A stretch of DNA of 64,000 bases from Clostridia bacterium. GTDB taxonomy: Bacteria; Bacillota; Clostridia; Christensenellales; Aristaeellaceae. Shown here piece after piece: positions 17,966 to 26,188 of this stretch. Numbering within the stretch: the first letter of the stretch is position 1; each line of letters opens with the position of its first letter. A program made the position numbers and the translations under genes. The notes under the pieces are model-generated. The model ran no database searches. It was given only the letters and a program-made list of their open reading frames with translations, and was not told the origin of the DNA. The DNA lies in NCBI GenBank assembly GCA_900769875.1, contig CAAGII010000040.1:1-64000 (forward strand), read 5' to 3'.

Positions 17966-18535
17966 TTATTTGATAACCTCGCCCATGGTGCCGCCCTTCA
18001 CGCAGCCGGCGTTGCTCTCATCGGTATCAATGTGCATAGCCAGCGCGTAGGTGTCGCTCACACGGACGACCACGTCGCCGAAAACCAGGCTGCGGCCGTC
18101 GGACTCCACCTTCACGGACACGATGTCCTTATCCTTGCAGCCGAAGGCTTCCGCATCGGCAGTGGTCATGTGGATGTGGCGCTTGGCGGCGATCACACCC
18201 TCGCTCAGCTCCACCTCGCCCGCGGGGCCAACCAGCTTGCAGGCGCCAGAGCCTGCCACGTCGCCGCTCTCACGGATGGGCGCGGTCACGCCGATGGAAC
18301 GCGCGTCGGTCAGCGACAGCTCCACCTGATTCAGCTTGCGGCAGGGGCCCAGAATGGAGGCAGCCATTTCGCCCTTGGGGCCGACAACCTTCACCTTTTC
18401 GCCGGAGGCGAACTGACCGGGCTGGCTCAGCATCTTCTTCACCGTCAGCTGATAGCCCTCGCCATACAGCTTTTCCAGCGTTTCCTGCGTCACATGGACA
18501 TGACGCGCAGAGGTTTCCACCAATACCTTACCCAT
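17966..18535 (-). CDS. pduL: Phosphate acyltransferase of the PduL type
   Basis: A 189-residue PduL-fold phosphotransacylase converting acyl-CoA and phosphate to acyl phosphate and CoA. The zinc ligands fit SARHVHV near the N-terminus, AAKRHIHM in the middle and AMHIDTDE near the end. It replaces the unrelated Pta enzyme and feeds AckA directly downstream. No shell-protein gene or clear N-terminal encapsulation peptide is seen, so a cytosolic housekeeping role is likely. I chose the ATG at 18535; a TTG three codons upstream is less likely. Confidence 0.93.
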   Translation of the reverse strand: MGKVLVETSARHVHVTQETLEKLYGEGYQLTVKKMLSQPGQFASGEKVKVVGPKGEMAASILGPCRKLNQVELSLTDARSIGVTAPIRESGDVAGSGACKLVGPAGEVELSEGVIAAKRHIHMTTADAEAFGCKDKDIVSVKVESDGRSLVFGDVVVRVSDTYALAMHIDTDESNAGCVKGGTMGEVIK

Positions 18536-18724
18536 GCTCAACAACTCCTATTGTCATCCTATTTGGCGGGTCATGCAAAGCCCGTCATCGTATGATCGTT
18601 TGGCAATCCGCCGCTCACGGCAGGCTGCTTCACGGTATATTATACAGAAATTCGGCGAAAAGAAAAGGGTTTTGCCCAAGAAAAAAAGAAAATACAGTCC
18701 ACCAGACAAACGGAGGTGCGCGCA
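18536..18724. promoter_or_regulatory. Divergent intergenic region between pduL and tmcAL
   Basis: The 189-bp gap holds a TATAAT on the minus strand (complement of 18639-18644) that could serve pduL-ackA; its -35 is poor. A T-poor, A-rich stretch at 18650-18710 precedes the CGGAGG site of tmcAL. No terminator or open frame of note is seen. Confidence 0.45.
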
Positions 18725-19903
18725 ATGCGGCTGCTCGGCGTGGTGGCGGAATACGATCCCTTTCATCTCGGTCACGCGTATCATCTGGCCATGGCGCGGG
18801 AGAGGGCGCAGGCGGACGCCGTGGTGGTGTGCATGTCCACCTGCTTCACCCAGCGGGGCGAGGCGGCGCTGCTGCCGCCCTCCGTGCGCGCAAGGATGGC
18901 GCTCATGTGCGGCGCGGACGCGGTCATTGCGCTTCCCGTTCTTTGGGCTGTGCGGGACGCGGAGCATTTCGCGCTCGGTAGCGTGCATCTTTTGCACAGC
19001 ATCGGCTGCGACGCGATCTCCTTCGGCGCGGAGGCGGATGCTCCGGACGCGCTGCGCCGTCTGGCGCTGGCCATGGAGAACCCGTCGCCCGCCATGCTGG
19101 CTGCCATTCACAGCCGCCTTGACGCGGGCATGAGCTATCCCGCGGCGCTCCACGGCGCGGTGGAGCTGCTGATGCCCTCGGACGCGCCGCTCCTTCTCTC
19201 GCCCAACAATACGCTCGCGGTCTGCTACCTTCGCGCAATGCTGCGCCTTGGCGCGGACATGGAGGTCTATCCCATCCGCCGTACGGGCGATTACCGCAGC
19301 ACCGAAGCCGCGGGCGCATGCTCGTCCGCAAGCGCCGTGCGCGCAGCCATCCACCGCGGCGACCAGGAGGCCGTATGCGCGGCGCTGCCCGATTCCTCGC
19401 TGCGCCTTTTGCAGGAGGCGGACGCGCGCGGCTGCGTGATGCAGCCCGATGCGCTCGACAGCGCGCTGCTCTACCGCATGCGCACCATGACGGACAGTGA
19501 ATGGCAGGCGCTCCCCGGCGCGAGCGAGGGCATGGAGGCGCGGCTGCGCAGGGCAAGCCAGCGCGCGTCAAGCCGTATGCAGCTGCTTGCTGACGCCAAA
19601 ACCCGCCGTTACCCGTGGGCAAGGCTGAGCCGCATGTGTACCCACGCGCTGCTGCGCATGGACGCGCAGCTGCTGGAGGAAACGCCGCTCCCGCCCGCCG
19701 CGTGGCTGCTGGGCCTTCGCGGAGACGGCGCGGGCGCCATGCGCCGGATGAAGGAAAGCGGCTTCCCCGTGATCGCAAAGGCCGCCGCCTATGATCGGGA
19801 GCAGCCCTGGTTCCGCACGGAGCTGGCAGCCTGCGACGTCTGGTCGCTCGGCGTGCGTCAGCCCTGCGGCATGGGACTGACACAGGGCGTGGTCAGGGTA
19901 TAG
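18725..19903 (+). CDS. tmcAL: tRNA(Met) cytidine acetate ligase TmcAL
   Basis: A 392-residue member of the YlbM/TmcAL family. It opens LLGVVAEYDPFHLGHAYHL with the HxGH nucleotidyltransferase motif, followed by CMSTCFTQRGEAA. In Bacillus this enzyme uses acetate and ATP to make N4-acetylcytidine at C34 of elongator tRNA-Met. The ATG at 18725 has GGAGG eight bases upstream. It is divergent from the acetate-forming pduL-ackA pair, a neighbourhood also seen in other Firmicutes near DUF177-rpmF. Confidence 0.9.
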   Translation: MRLLGVVAEYDPFHLGHAYHLAMARERAQADAVVVCMSTCFTQRGEAALLPPSVRARMALMCGADAVIALPVLWAVRDAEHFALGSVHLLHSIGCDAISFGAEADAPDALRRLALAMENPSPAMLAAIHSRLDAGMSYPAALHGAVELLMPSDAPLLLSPNNTLAVCYLRAMLRLGADMEVYPIRRTGDYRSTEAAGACSSASAVRAAIHRGDQEAVCAALPDSSLRLLQEADARGCVMQPDALDSALLYRMRTMTDSEWQALPGASEGMEARLRRASQRASSRMQLLADAKTRRYPWARLSRMCTHALLRMDAQLLEETPLPPAAWLLGLRGDGAGAMRRMKESGFPVIAKAAAYDREQPWFRTELAACDVWSLGVRQPCGMGLTQGVVRV

Positions 19904-19951
19904 CAGCGCGGCACGCGCAGCTGTACCCTGCCGCAACCGGGGACGTAAGCG

Positions 19952-20338
19952 TTACTTTTCGATCCCGTAGGGCCAGTCCAGAATGCCGCCAAACTCCAGC
20001 ACGCGCGTATAGCCGAGCTGCGAGAGCGTTTCCGCGCCCAGCTTGCTGCGGCGGCCGCTGCGGCAGTACACCAGCACCGTCTGCGCTTTGTGCGCAAGCA
20101 GCGCTGCGGCGCTCTCCGCGGTGATTTCGTCATAGGGCAGCAGCACCGCGCCCGGCACATGGCCGCTTGCGTATTCCTCCGGGGTGCGCACATCCAGAAT
20201 GACGCAGCCGGTCTCCTTCTGCATCAGCGCATACGCCTCCTCCGGCGTGATGCTCCGATACGGCGCGGCGACGCCCGCGCCGCCCTGACAGGAGCCAAGC
20301 AGCAGCAGCGACACGGCAAGCAGCAGCATTTGCTTCAT
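19952..20338 (-). CDS. Rhodanese-domain lipoprotein
   Basis: A 128-residue protein with a signal peptide ending in the lipobox LLGSC, so it should be lipid-anchored outside the membrane. The rest is one rhodanese domain: ITPEEAYALM, CVILDVRTPEEYASGHVPGA and the active-site loop VLVYCRSGRRS, whose cysteine carries the sulfur. Extracytoplasmic single-domain rhodaneses are presumed sulfur carriers or redox proteins; the partner is unknown. The ATG at 20338 lies 14 bases after GGGGAG, slightly far. It is divergent from the next gene. Confidence 0.85.
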   Translation of the reverse strand: MKQMLLLAVSLLLLGSCQGGAGVAAPYRSITPEEAYALMQKETGCVILDVRTPEEYASGHVPGAVLLPYDEITAESAAALLAHKAQTVLVYCRSGRRSKLGAETLSQLGYTRVLEFGGILDWPYGIEK

Positions 20339-20445
20339 TGGTTCAATCATCTCCCCTGTGAGCATTGGCGGCGTTTAGGCGCCGCGTGTTCAGCATAGCA
20401 CAGCGCGCGCCGCGCGTCAACAGCCCGTATGGCAGGAGGTCAGGT

Positions 20446-21621
20446 ATGGCTTTACAGAACGCCGTCCGCTACTTTACCGAGGAGACGCAGCTGCTATCCA
20501 GCATGGCCATCGCCTGCGGCGACGCGACCAGGCGTTCGCAGGCCATCGGCGGGATTGCCGACAGCGCCCAGCGCCCGGTCACAGAGGATACGCTCTACGA
20601 TCTTGCCAGCCTCACCAAGCTGATGACGGGGCTCATGGTGATGCGCCTGCGCGAGGAGGGGCTGCTTGACCTTTCCGCGCCGGTGACGCGCTACGCCCCC
20701 GCGTTCGAAAACCTGAGCCATATCGCGGTCGATACCGTGCTGGGGTTTGAAACGGGGCTCGTCACCCCGGAGCGTGTGGACGCGCAGGCAGACCGCGCCT
20801 CGGGGCTTGCCATGCTGCACCGCATATCGCCCAGGAGCAACGGCGACGGACGCGCGTACAGCGATATGCACGCCATGGTGCTCAAGGAGGTGATCGAGGG
20901 CGCGGCAGGGCAGTCCTACATGGACGCGCTGCGTGCGAGGATTCTGCGTCCGCTGGGCATGGAGCGCACCGTATGCCGCGTGCCGAATGCATGGAAGCCG
21001 CTGTGCGCCAGCTTTGACGGCGAGCACCGCATCGAGGGCGACCGCTACATACTGCGCCGCGGCATTGAAAAGGGAACGCCCCACGATCCCAAGGCGCGGC
21101 TGCTGAACGCGCAGGGCGACGATTGCTGCGGTCACGCCGGGCTCTTCGCGCCGCTTGGCGACATGGTGCTGCTGGCGCAGGGCGTGCTGCGCTGCAACGT
21201 GGTCAGCCGTGAAAGCCTTGCGTTCATGGCGCGCAACCGCACCGGACGCAGGCTGGAGGGCGGCGGCTACACGCAGTTTCTCGGCAGCCAGTGCTATGTG
21301 AAGCACCCGGAGCTGTATTACAGCGAGATCCCGCTCTACGAAAGCGACCAGGCCATCGGGCTGAGCGGCTTTACCGGGCATCACCTGTCCATCGACCCGA
21401 AAAGAGGCGTGTTCGCGCTGTTTCTTGGCAACCGCGTGCTGAACCGCCTGACGGTACTGACGCCGCCGCAGGGAAGGACGCTGATGGATTACGGCCTCGC
21501 GCCGGACGGCGTGGGCGTCGTTCTCTGGCCGGACGGGACGCGGGTGCAAAGCTCCGTGCAATACGTTCACCACAAGGACGCGCATTTTCACAACGAGGTC
21601 GCACGGGAGCTGGGGCTGTAG
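20446..21621 (+). CDS. Serine hydrolase of the beta-lactamase (class C / PBP-like) family
   Basis: A 391-residue protein without a clear signal peptide. The catalytic SxxK is SLTK in LYDLASLTKLMTGLM (about residue 54), the second motif is YSD in GRAYSDMHAM, and a HAGLF stretch stands where the HxG motif is expected. These are the hallmarks of serine esterases and D-alanyl-D-alanine peptidases of this fold rather than true beta-lactamases. The cytoplasmic location is unusual for the peptidase role, so an esterase is equally possible. It begins behind GGAGG. A weak hairpin (GGGCACG/CGTGCCC, 21633-21652) follows. Confidence 0.82.
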   Translation: MALQNAVRYFTEETQLLSSMAIACGDATRRSQAIGGIADSAQRPVTEDTLYDLASLTKLMTGLMVMRLREEGLLDLSAPVTRYAPAFENLSHIAVDTVLGFETGLVTPERVDAQADRASGLAMLHRISPRSNGDGRAYSDMHAMVLKEVIEGAAGQSYMDALRARILRPLGMERTVCRVPNAWKPLCASFDGEHRIEGDRYILRRGIEKGTPHDPKARLLNAQGDDCCGHAGLFAPLGDMVLLAQGVLRCNVVSRESLAFMARNRTGRRLEGGGYTQFLGSQCYVKHPELYYSEIPLYESDQAIGLSGFTGHHLSIDPKRGVFALFLGNRVLNRLTVLTPPQGRTLMDYGLAPDGVGVVLWPDGTRVQSSVQYVHHKDAHFHNEVARELGL

Positions 21622-21660
21622 GCTCCGTCATGGCGGGCACGCGCAGACGTGCCCGTTGAT

Positions 21661-21704
21661 TTTACAGCTTTGTTACAGGCTCTGCGCCCCGATTGTGCTA
21701 TCAT
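21661..21704 (+). promoter_or_regulatory. Operator-promoter of the two-component genes
   Basis: TTTACA (21661-21666) and GTTACA (21672-21677) are direct repeats 11 bp apart, the spacing at which OmpR/PhoB-type regulators bind. An extended -10, TGCTATCAT (21696-21704), follows 21 bp after the second repeat with no good -35, as expected for an activated promoter. The same 17-bp element recurs at 23682-23698. Confidence 0.7.
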
Positions 21705-21725
21705 CATGGCAGAGGAGGGAGAATC

Positions 21726-22388
21726 ATGGCGGATATGCTGCTTGTCGAGGATGAAGCCGCCATCCGTCAGGTGCTGCGCATGCACCTGACGCTGGTGGGG
21801 CACACGGTGCGCGAGGCGCAGGACGCCGCGGAGGCGCGCTCCCTGCTTGAGGAGCGCCTGCCCGATCTCGCGCTGGTGGACGTGATGCTGCCGGGCGAGG
21901 ACGGGTTCTCGCTCGCGCAGAGCCTACTGAAAATGGAGGTGCCCCTGCTGTTCCTCACCGCGCGAACCTCCGTGCCTGACCGCGTGCGCGGGCTGAGCAT
22001 GGGCGCGCAGGACTACATCCTCAAGCCCTTTGATTCGGCGGAGCTGCTCGCGCGCGTGGAGAACATCCTCCGCCGCACAAAGCGGGACGATCATACCCTG
22101 CGCTGCGGCGGGCTGCTGATCGACTACGGCGCGCGGCGCGTGATGCTACACGATCACGAAATCACGCTGACCGCCATGGAGTTCGACCTGCTCGCCATGC
22201 TCTCGCGCCGCCGCAACGTGGCCATGAGCCGCGAGGAGCTGCTGCAGGGCGTGTGGGGCTTTGGCTACGCCGGCGAAACGCGCACGGTGGACGTTCACGT
22301 TCAGCGCCTGCGCAGCAAGATCGGACAGGGCTACATTGAAACAGTGTACAAATACGGCTATCGTTTCGCCTGGAGGGACGCGCCATGA
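21726..22388 (+). CDS. Response regulator, OmpR/PhoB family
   Basis: A 220-residue regulator. The receiver domain (1-115) has the acidic pocket VEDE, phospho-acceptor aspartate in LALVDVMLPGEDG (about residue 52), LTAR, and lysine in YILKPFD. The C-terminal winged helix (about 125-220) ends VDVHVQRLRSKIG...YKYGYRF, typical of OmpR-type DNA binding. It overlaps the histidine-kinase gene by 4 bp. The repeats just upstream suggest autoregulation. Confidence 0.93.
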   Translation: MADMLLVEDEAAIRQVLRMHLTLVGHTVREAQDAAEARSLLEERLPDLALVDVMLPGEDGFSLAQSLLKMEVPLLFLTARTSVPDRVRGLSMGAQDYILKPFDSAELLARVENILRRTKRDDHTLRCGGLLIDYGARRVMLHDHEITLTAMEFDLLAMLSRRRNVAMSREELLQGVWGFGYAGETRTVDVHVQRLRSKIGQGYIETVYKYGYRFAWRDAP

Positions 22389-23707
22389 GAAAGCGCCTGA
22401 TCGCGGCGATGCTGCTGCTCGCGCTGACGCTGCTGCCGCCCTTTATGTGGCTGCTCGCGTCGCGCAGCTTTGATATGATGATGGAGCGCGAGCGTGATCG
22501 TGCGCTGTCGGAGGAGGCCGCCATCGCCCGCGCGCTGATCCTTGAGATCGGCGACGGCTCGCAGCAGTCGCTGTACGCCGCGGCCAGCAGCGCGCAGAGC
22601 CACTACGGCTCAGACGCGCTCACCGTGACGCTGGTGCGCTCCGGCAGCGCCATGGCGGGCGCGGCGCTGCCTGACGTGCCGGGGCTTGACAGACTGCTCG
22701 CCACCCGGTCGCGCGCCACGCTGCTCTCCGGCAGCGCGGAGACGCTCTTTGTCGCGCACGCGCTGACCGGGCAGGTTACGCTGCTCACGGCGCTGGACGT
22801 GTCTGCGGTATACGCCATGCGCAGCGCGCTGCTCCGCTGGGCGGCGGCGCTGCTTTGCGCGGGCATGCTGGCAACCGCCGTGCTTGCGTGCGTCATCTCC
22901 GGGGTGCTGCTGCGCCCCGTCCGCGCGCTCTGCCGCGCAGCCGAGTCACTGAGGGCGGGACGCTACGACGCGCCGCTCCCGCATGATGGGCGCGATGAGA
23001 TCGGCGAGCTGACACGGGCGTTTCGCGCGATGTCACAGGCGCTTGCCGCGCGCGAGGAGGCGCTTCGCGAGGAAGCGCAGCGGCGGCAGGATCTGCTCGA
23101 CGCGCTGGCTCATGAAATGCGCACGCCGCTGACCGCCATCATGGGCGGCGCGCGCCTGATGCAGAGCGCGCGGCTGTCCCCCGAGGAGCAGGGCGCGCTG
23201 CTTGACACCATGGCGCGCGAGGCGCTGCGCCTGTCGGAGATGGACGAGCGGCTGATGCTGCTGACGCGCCTTTCGCACGAGGAGGCGCAAATGACGGACT
23301 TCTCCTCGCAGGAGATGGCGCGCGAGGCGCTGAGCGTGTTTGAGGGCGTGGTGCTGGAGGGGCAGGACGCCGTTTTCCATGCCCAGCGCGAGCTGACCAT
23401 CACGCTGCTGCGCAACCTTGTGGTGAACGCGCAGCGCGCGGGCGGTGACGAGCCGGTGCGCGTAAAACTGTATCCCGACGGCTTTGACGTATGCGACCGT
23501 GGCTGCGGCATGACGCAGGAGCAGGTATCGCGTGCTTTTGAGCCGTTCTACCGCGCCGACCGTTCACGCGCGCGGGCGATGGGCGGCGCGGGGCTGGGGC
23601 TGGGGCTGTGCCTGCGCATCGCCCAGCTGCATCAGGGGACGCTGACCATCCATTCCGCGCCGGGCGAGGGCACAAATGTTGTTTACCGCTTTGTTACATC
23701 CCTGTGA
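22385..23707 (+). CDS. Sensor histidine kinase with HAMP domain
   Basis: A 440-residue membrane kinase. Membrane helices are near residues 5-27 and 143-172, enclosing an extracytoplasmic sensor of about 110 residues of no recognised type. A HAMP linker follows (LRPVRALCRAAESLRAG...), then the H-box DALAHEMRTPLTAIMGG with histidine near 243, the N-box TLLRNLVVNAQRAG and the G-box GGAGLGLGLCLRIAQLHQG. It pairs with the response regulator by gene overlap. The last codons contain the second copy of the operator that serves the next gene. Confidence 0.93.
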   Translation: MRKRLIAAMLLLALTLLPPFMWLLASRSFDMMMERERDRALSEEAAIARALILEIGDGSQQSLYAAASSAQSHYGSDALTVTLVRSGSAMAGAALPDVPGLDRLLATRSRATLLSGSAETLFVAHALTGQVTLLTALDVSAVYAMRSALLRWAAALLCAGMLATAVLACVISGVLLRPVRALCRAAESLRAGRYDAPLPHDGRDEIGELTRAFRAMSQALAAREEALREEAQRRQDLLDALAHEMRTPLTAIMGGARLMQSARLSPEEQGALLDTMAREALRLSEMDERLMLLTRLSHEEAQMTDFSSQEMAREALSVFEGVVLEGQDAVFHAQRELTITLLRNLVVNAQRAGGDEPVRVKLYPDGFDVCDRGCGMTQEQVSRAFEPFYRADRSRARAMGGAGLGLGLCLRIAQLHQGTLTIHSAPGEGTNVVYRFVTSL

Positions 23708-23736
23708 ATACCTTGAAACGCTGCGCGTGCTATCAT
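23682..23736 (+). promoter_or_regulatory. Second operator-promoter, inside the end of the kinase gene
   Basis: TTTACC (23682-23687), GTTACA (23693-23698) and a weaker GTGAAT (23704-23709) are spaced by 11 bp, and TGCTATCAT (23728-23736) is an extended -10. The first 17 bases match the copy before the response-regulator gene at 16 positions, and both share TGCTATCATCA. The repeat-to--10 distance is 32 bp here against 21 bp there, exactly one helical turn more. Confidence 0.7.
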
Positions 23737-23799
23737 CAGGGTGCCGGGAGGAACTGCTCCCGGCGTCAGCAAAGCGGGCTCACGAAGCCCGGAGAAAGG
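23737..23799 (+). promoter_or_regulatory. Two-hairpin leader before the secreted-protein gene
   Basis: GCCGGGAG-GAACTG-CTCCCGGC (about 23743-23764) is followed by GGGCT-CACGA-AGCCC (about 23777-23791), then the GGAGAAAGG ribosome site. Neither hairpin has a T tract. They would form the 5' end of a transcript from the promoter at 23731-23736 and may stabilise it. Confidence 0.45.
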
Positions 23800-25167
23800 A
23801 TGATCCTCATGACAAGACAATGGAAACGGCTTCTTTCCATCCTGCTGGCGGCCTCGCTGTACGTCCCCACGGGCGTGCAGGCGGTGACCGAGGACGTGGT
23901 GGAGGAGGCGCCCGCCGTCAGCATCAGCTCGGTACAGCTCGTCGTCTCCTACCTGCCGGACGCAAGCTATTACAGCGATTACGGCGAGTGGCAGCCGTCG
24001 TGGGAGTATGATGAAACCTGCGTTCCCAGCAAGGCTACGCCGGAGGACGGCGTATACTATGACGTCGAGCAGCGCCCCCGCCTGACGAGCGGCGAAAAGG
24101 TGCGCGCGATGCGCCTTGCGCGGCAGCTTGCCGCAGGCGAAATCAGCTATGAGGGCGAAAGCGTGCTTAATCTGTGCGAAAACGCGGTGGTCAGCGTGCT
24201 GTCGCTCGATCCCTCCTCCTATGACGGCGAGCAGCTCTTTTTCCTGCTGCCGGGGCCGTGCATGAGCGATGATCAGCTGCTCGCCGTGATCGACGCGTGC
24301 GCAAAGACCGGCGTGACCTTTGATCCCGACATGTTCAACGAGCGCAACTGCATGCGCGGCGGCGGCATTGAGACGACGCGCTCGTTCACAGGCGAGGAGC
24401 GCGAACGCTATACGCTGCTGCATGCGCTCATCCGAACCGGCAAGTTCGATTATCCGGATGATTTAGCGGAAAGCCCCGTCGTCAATGTGACGCTTGACGC
24501 GCGCTACTACTCGGGACTGGAGGATTTCTCCGTCAAGCCCTACCGCAGCATGACCGATCGCGAAATGCTTGCGCTGCTTCAGTCCATCGGCGTGCGCAAT
24601 GAGAGCGGCGACACGAATTTTGACGCCGTGGAGCGCAACGCAAGGGAGCTGCTGTGCGGCCGCTTCGGCTGCCCGCTTTCCATGCCGCTGGAGTACGTCT
24701 TTACCAAGGGCGCATATGTTCCCATGCTGATTGACGCAGACGGCAACACCGCTTACTCGGAGGAAAGCCGCGCGATGTACGGCGCATCCTTCCTCTATCA
24801 GGAAGGCGACGGCACGTCCTGGGCTGCCATGGCTTGCTACGACCGGGAAACGGGCGAAGTACTGCAAGCCGTCGTAACCCTCACATACAGGCCGCAATAC
24901 GCCACGGACGGCTTGTCCTCCGCCACCTCGATCGAAGCGCTGCTGCAGGAAGCCGGACAGCGCTTTGGCTTGGAGGACGCCAAATGGACGCTCAGCGACC
25001 ACGTCATTTATGTGAATGGTACGGAGTGCATCTCGGCAACTGCGCCGTATCAGGACGGGCTGTACCTGACCGTGCGCATCGGGGCGCATCAGATCGAGCA
25101 GGTACTGCTGGAGCGCATGACGCCTGTGGACGAGCTTCCGCCCGAGCAATTCCCGCAGAACGGCTGA
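23800..25167 (+). CDS. Secreted protein of unknown family, likely two-component target
   Basis: A 455-residue protein with a signal peptide (RQWKRLLSILLAASLYVPTGVQA) and signal-peptidase I site near residue 27. No lipobox and no later membrane segment, so it should be released or wall-associated. I recognise no domain. It is acidic and tyrosine-rich, with two stretches that look like degenerate repeats beginning MSDDQLLAVIDACAKTGV (about 167) and MTDREMLALLQSIGV (about 256). Two ATGs, 23800 and 23809, both fit the GGAGAAAGG site. Its promoter matches the one before the regulator gene, so it is probably the output of the system. A strong terminator follows. Confidence 0.75.
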   Translation: MILMTRQWKRLLSILLAASLYVPTGVQAVTEDVVEEAPAVSISSVQLVVSYLPDASYYSDYGEWQPSWEYDETCVPSKATPEDGVYYDVEQRPRLTSGEKVRAMRLARQLAAGEISYEGESVLNLCENAVVSVLSLDPSSYDGEQLFFLLPGPCMSDDQLLAVIDACAKTGVTFDPDMFNERNCMRGGGIETTRSFTGEERERYTLLHALIRTGKFDYPDDLAESPVVNVTLDARYYSGLEDFSVKPYRSMTDREMLALLQSIGVRNESGDTNFDAVERNARELLCGRFGCPLSMPLEYVFTKGAYVPMLIDADGNTAYSEESRAMYGASFLYQEGDGTSWAAMACYDRETGEVLQAVVTLTYRPQYATDGLSSATSIEALLQEAGQRFGLEDAKWTLSDHVIYVNGTECISATAPYQDGLYLTVRIGAHQIEQVLLERMTPVDELPPEQFPQNG

Positions 25168-25182
25168 TCGAAACGGTTACCA

Positions 25183-25216
25183 AAACGCGCCCCGGCAGGC
25201 TTGCCGGAGCGCGTTT
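25183..25216. terminator. Bidirectional terminator between convergent secreted-protein genes
   Basis: AAACGCGC-C-CCGGCA pairs with TGCCGG-A-GCGCGTTT over 14 bp around a short loop. A-rich and T-rich ends on either side allow use from both strands. Confidence 0.8.
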
Positions 25217-25229
25217 GCGTGTGAGGAAA

Positions 25230-25991
25230 TCATTCATTGACAAGCAGGAACAGCCCGAACGCGTTTTCCAGCGCATAGGGCTTGAAATACAAGCCGGTAT
25301 CCAATTGGGTCAGCTCCGCCGCAATTTCGGCTGCATGGCCGTCCTCGTCGGCGCGCAGCACGCGTAGCCCCTCGCCGCGGATGGGCAGGCGGTAGGCATA
25401 GGTGCATTCGGCGTCATAGCGTCTGCCCGCGATTTCATGGCAGATTGACACGGCATACACCGCGTCCGCGCCCTCCGGCAGACGAAGAATGCGCACCATG
25501 TACTGTCCGCTGGTCAGATAGGCGAAGGCGGACAGCTCGCCCTGCCCATTCATGCCCACGAGCCCGAGCGCAGTTTCGCCCACCACGTTGCCCGCCGCCT
25601 GCGTGGCTGCGTCCCTGCCCGCGAGCATCGCCTTCTCCTCATCGTAGAGCCGGTCAACGCGGAGGCTGCCGCCCTGGCACAGCGCCACCCGTTCCCCGCC
25701 GAAGTCGCCGCACACCGGGCACACCTTCAGCGACACATTGCCATAGGCGATGCTTTCGTAGGCGCAGGATACCGTTTTGCCCATCTGCGAGTGCGTGCCG
25801 TCAAAGTTTGGCGACCAGTCGTCCATATACCACGCGGAGGCCTCCGTCTGGTTGGCATGCCAGTGCGGATCGTGTTCCTCCGCGCAGCCGTCCATATGAT
25901 CCGTACCGCTGACCGCGTTGGGCAGCTCCGCACGGGCGCAGCAGAGCGTCAGCAGGATGCAGACAGTCACGCAAATCGTCAGCCTGTTCAT
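25230..25991 (-). CDS. Secreted protein of unknown family
   Basis: A 253-residue protein with a signal peptide (LTICVTVCILLTLCCARA, cleavage before ELPN). The mature part holds several cysteines, a histidine cluster DPHWHANQ (about 41-48) and a CPVCGDFGGE pair near 91-94 that could bind metal. The C-terminal half is predicted to be beta-rich. I do not recognise a family. The ATG follows AAGGAGAACGAAAG. It converges on the larger secreted-protein gene with a shared terminator between them, but there is no evidence of a functional link. Confidence 0.7.
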   Translation of the reverse strand: MNRLTICVTVCILLTLCCARAELPNAVSGTDHMDGCAEEHDPHWHANQTEASAWYMDDWSPNFDGTHSQMGKTVSCAYESIAYGNVSLKVCPVCGDFGGERVALCQGGSLRVDRLYDEEKAMLAGRDAATQAAGNVVGETALGLVGMNGQGELSAFAYLTSGQYMVRILRLPEGADAVYAVSICHEIAGRRYDAECTYAYRLPIRGEGLRVLRADEDGHAAEIAAELTQLDTGLYFKPYALENAFGLFLLVNE

Positions 25992-26130
25992 CTTTCGTTC
26001 TCCTTATGTCAGCCTTTGACCGCATGATACCGCAGCCCGGCGCGCATGCGCAAGCGAGGCACGCACTGTGCGTACAGATGCTACAAAACAACAGGATTTG
26101 CATTTCGCCATACCGCCCCGCGCCGGGGTG

Positions 26131-26158
26131 TTGACAGGTTCTGAAAATATGCTATGCT
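26131..26158 (+). promoter_or_regulatory. Sigma-A promoter for the first MATE gene
   Basis: TTGACA at 26131-26136, a 16-bp spacer and TATGCT at 26153-26158, preceded by a TGC extension, lie about 30 bp before the MATE start codon. The rest of the 200-bp gap upstream shows nothing notable. Confidence 0.8.
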
Positions 26159-26188
26159 TCTCGGGAACACTCACACGGAGGATCATGT

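Noticed and set aside
17966..18535. pduL as a sign of a bacterial microcompartment locus
   Set aside because: No shell protein, diol dehydratase or aldehyde dehydrogenase gene is nearby, and it is paired with ackA as the plain acetate pathway.
20365..20445. A longer start for the serine hydrolase
   Set aside because: The extra 27 codons overlap the promoter side of the rhodanese gene and lack a ribosome site, while GGAGG stands just before 20446.
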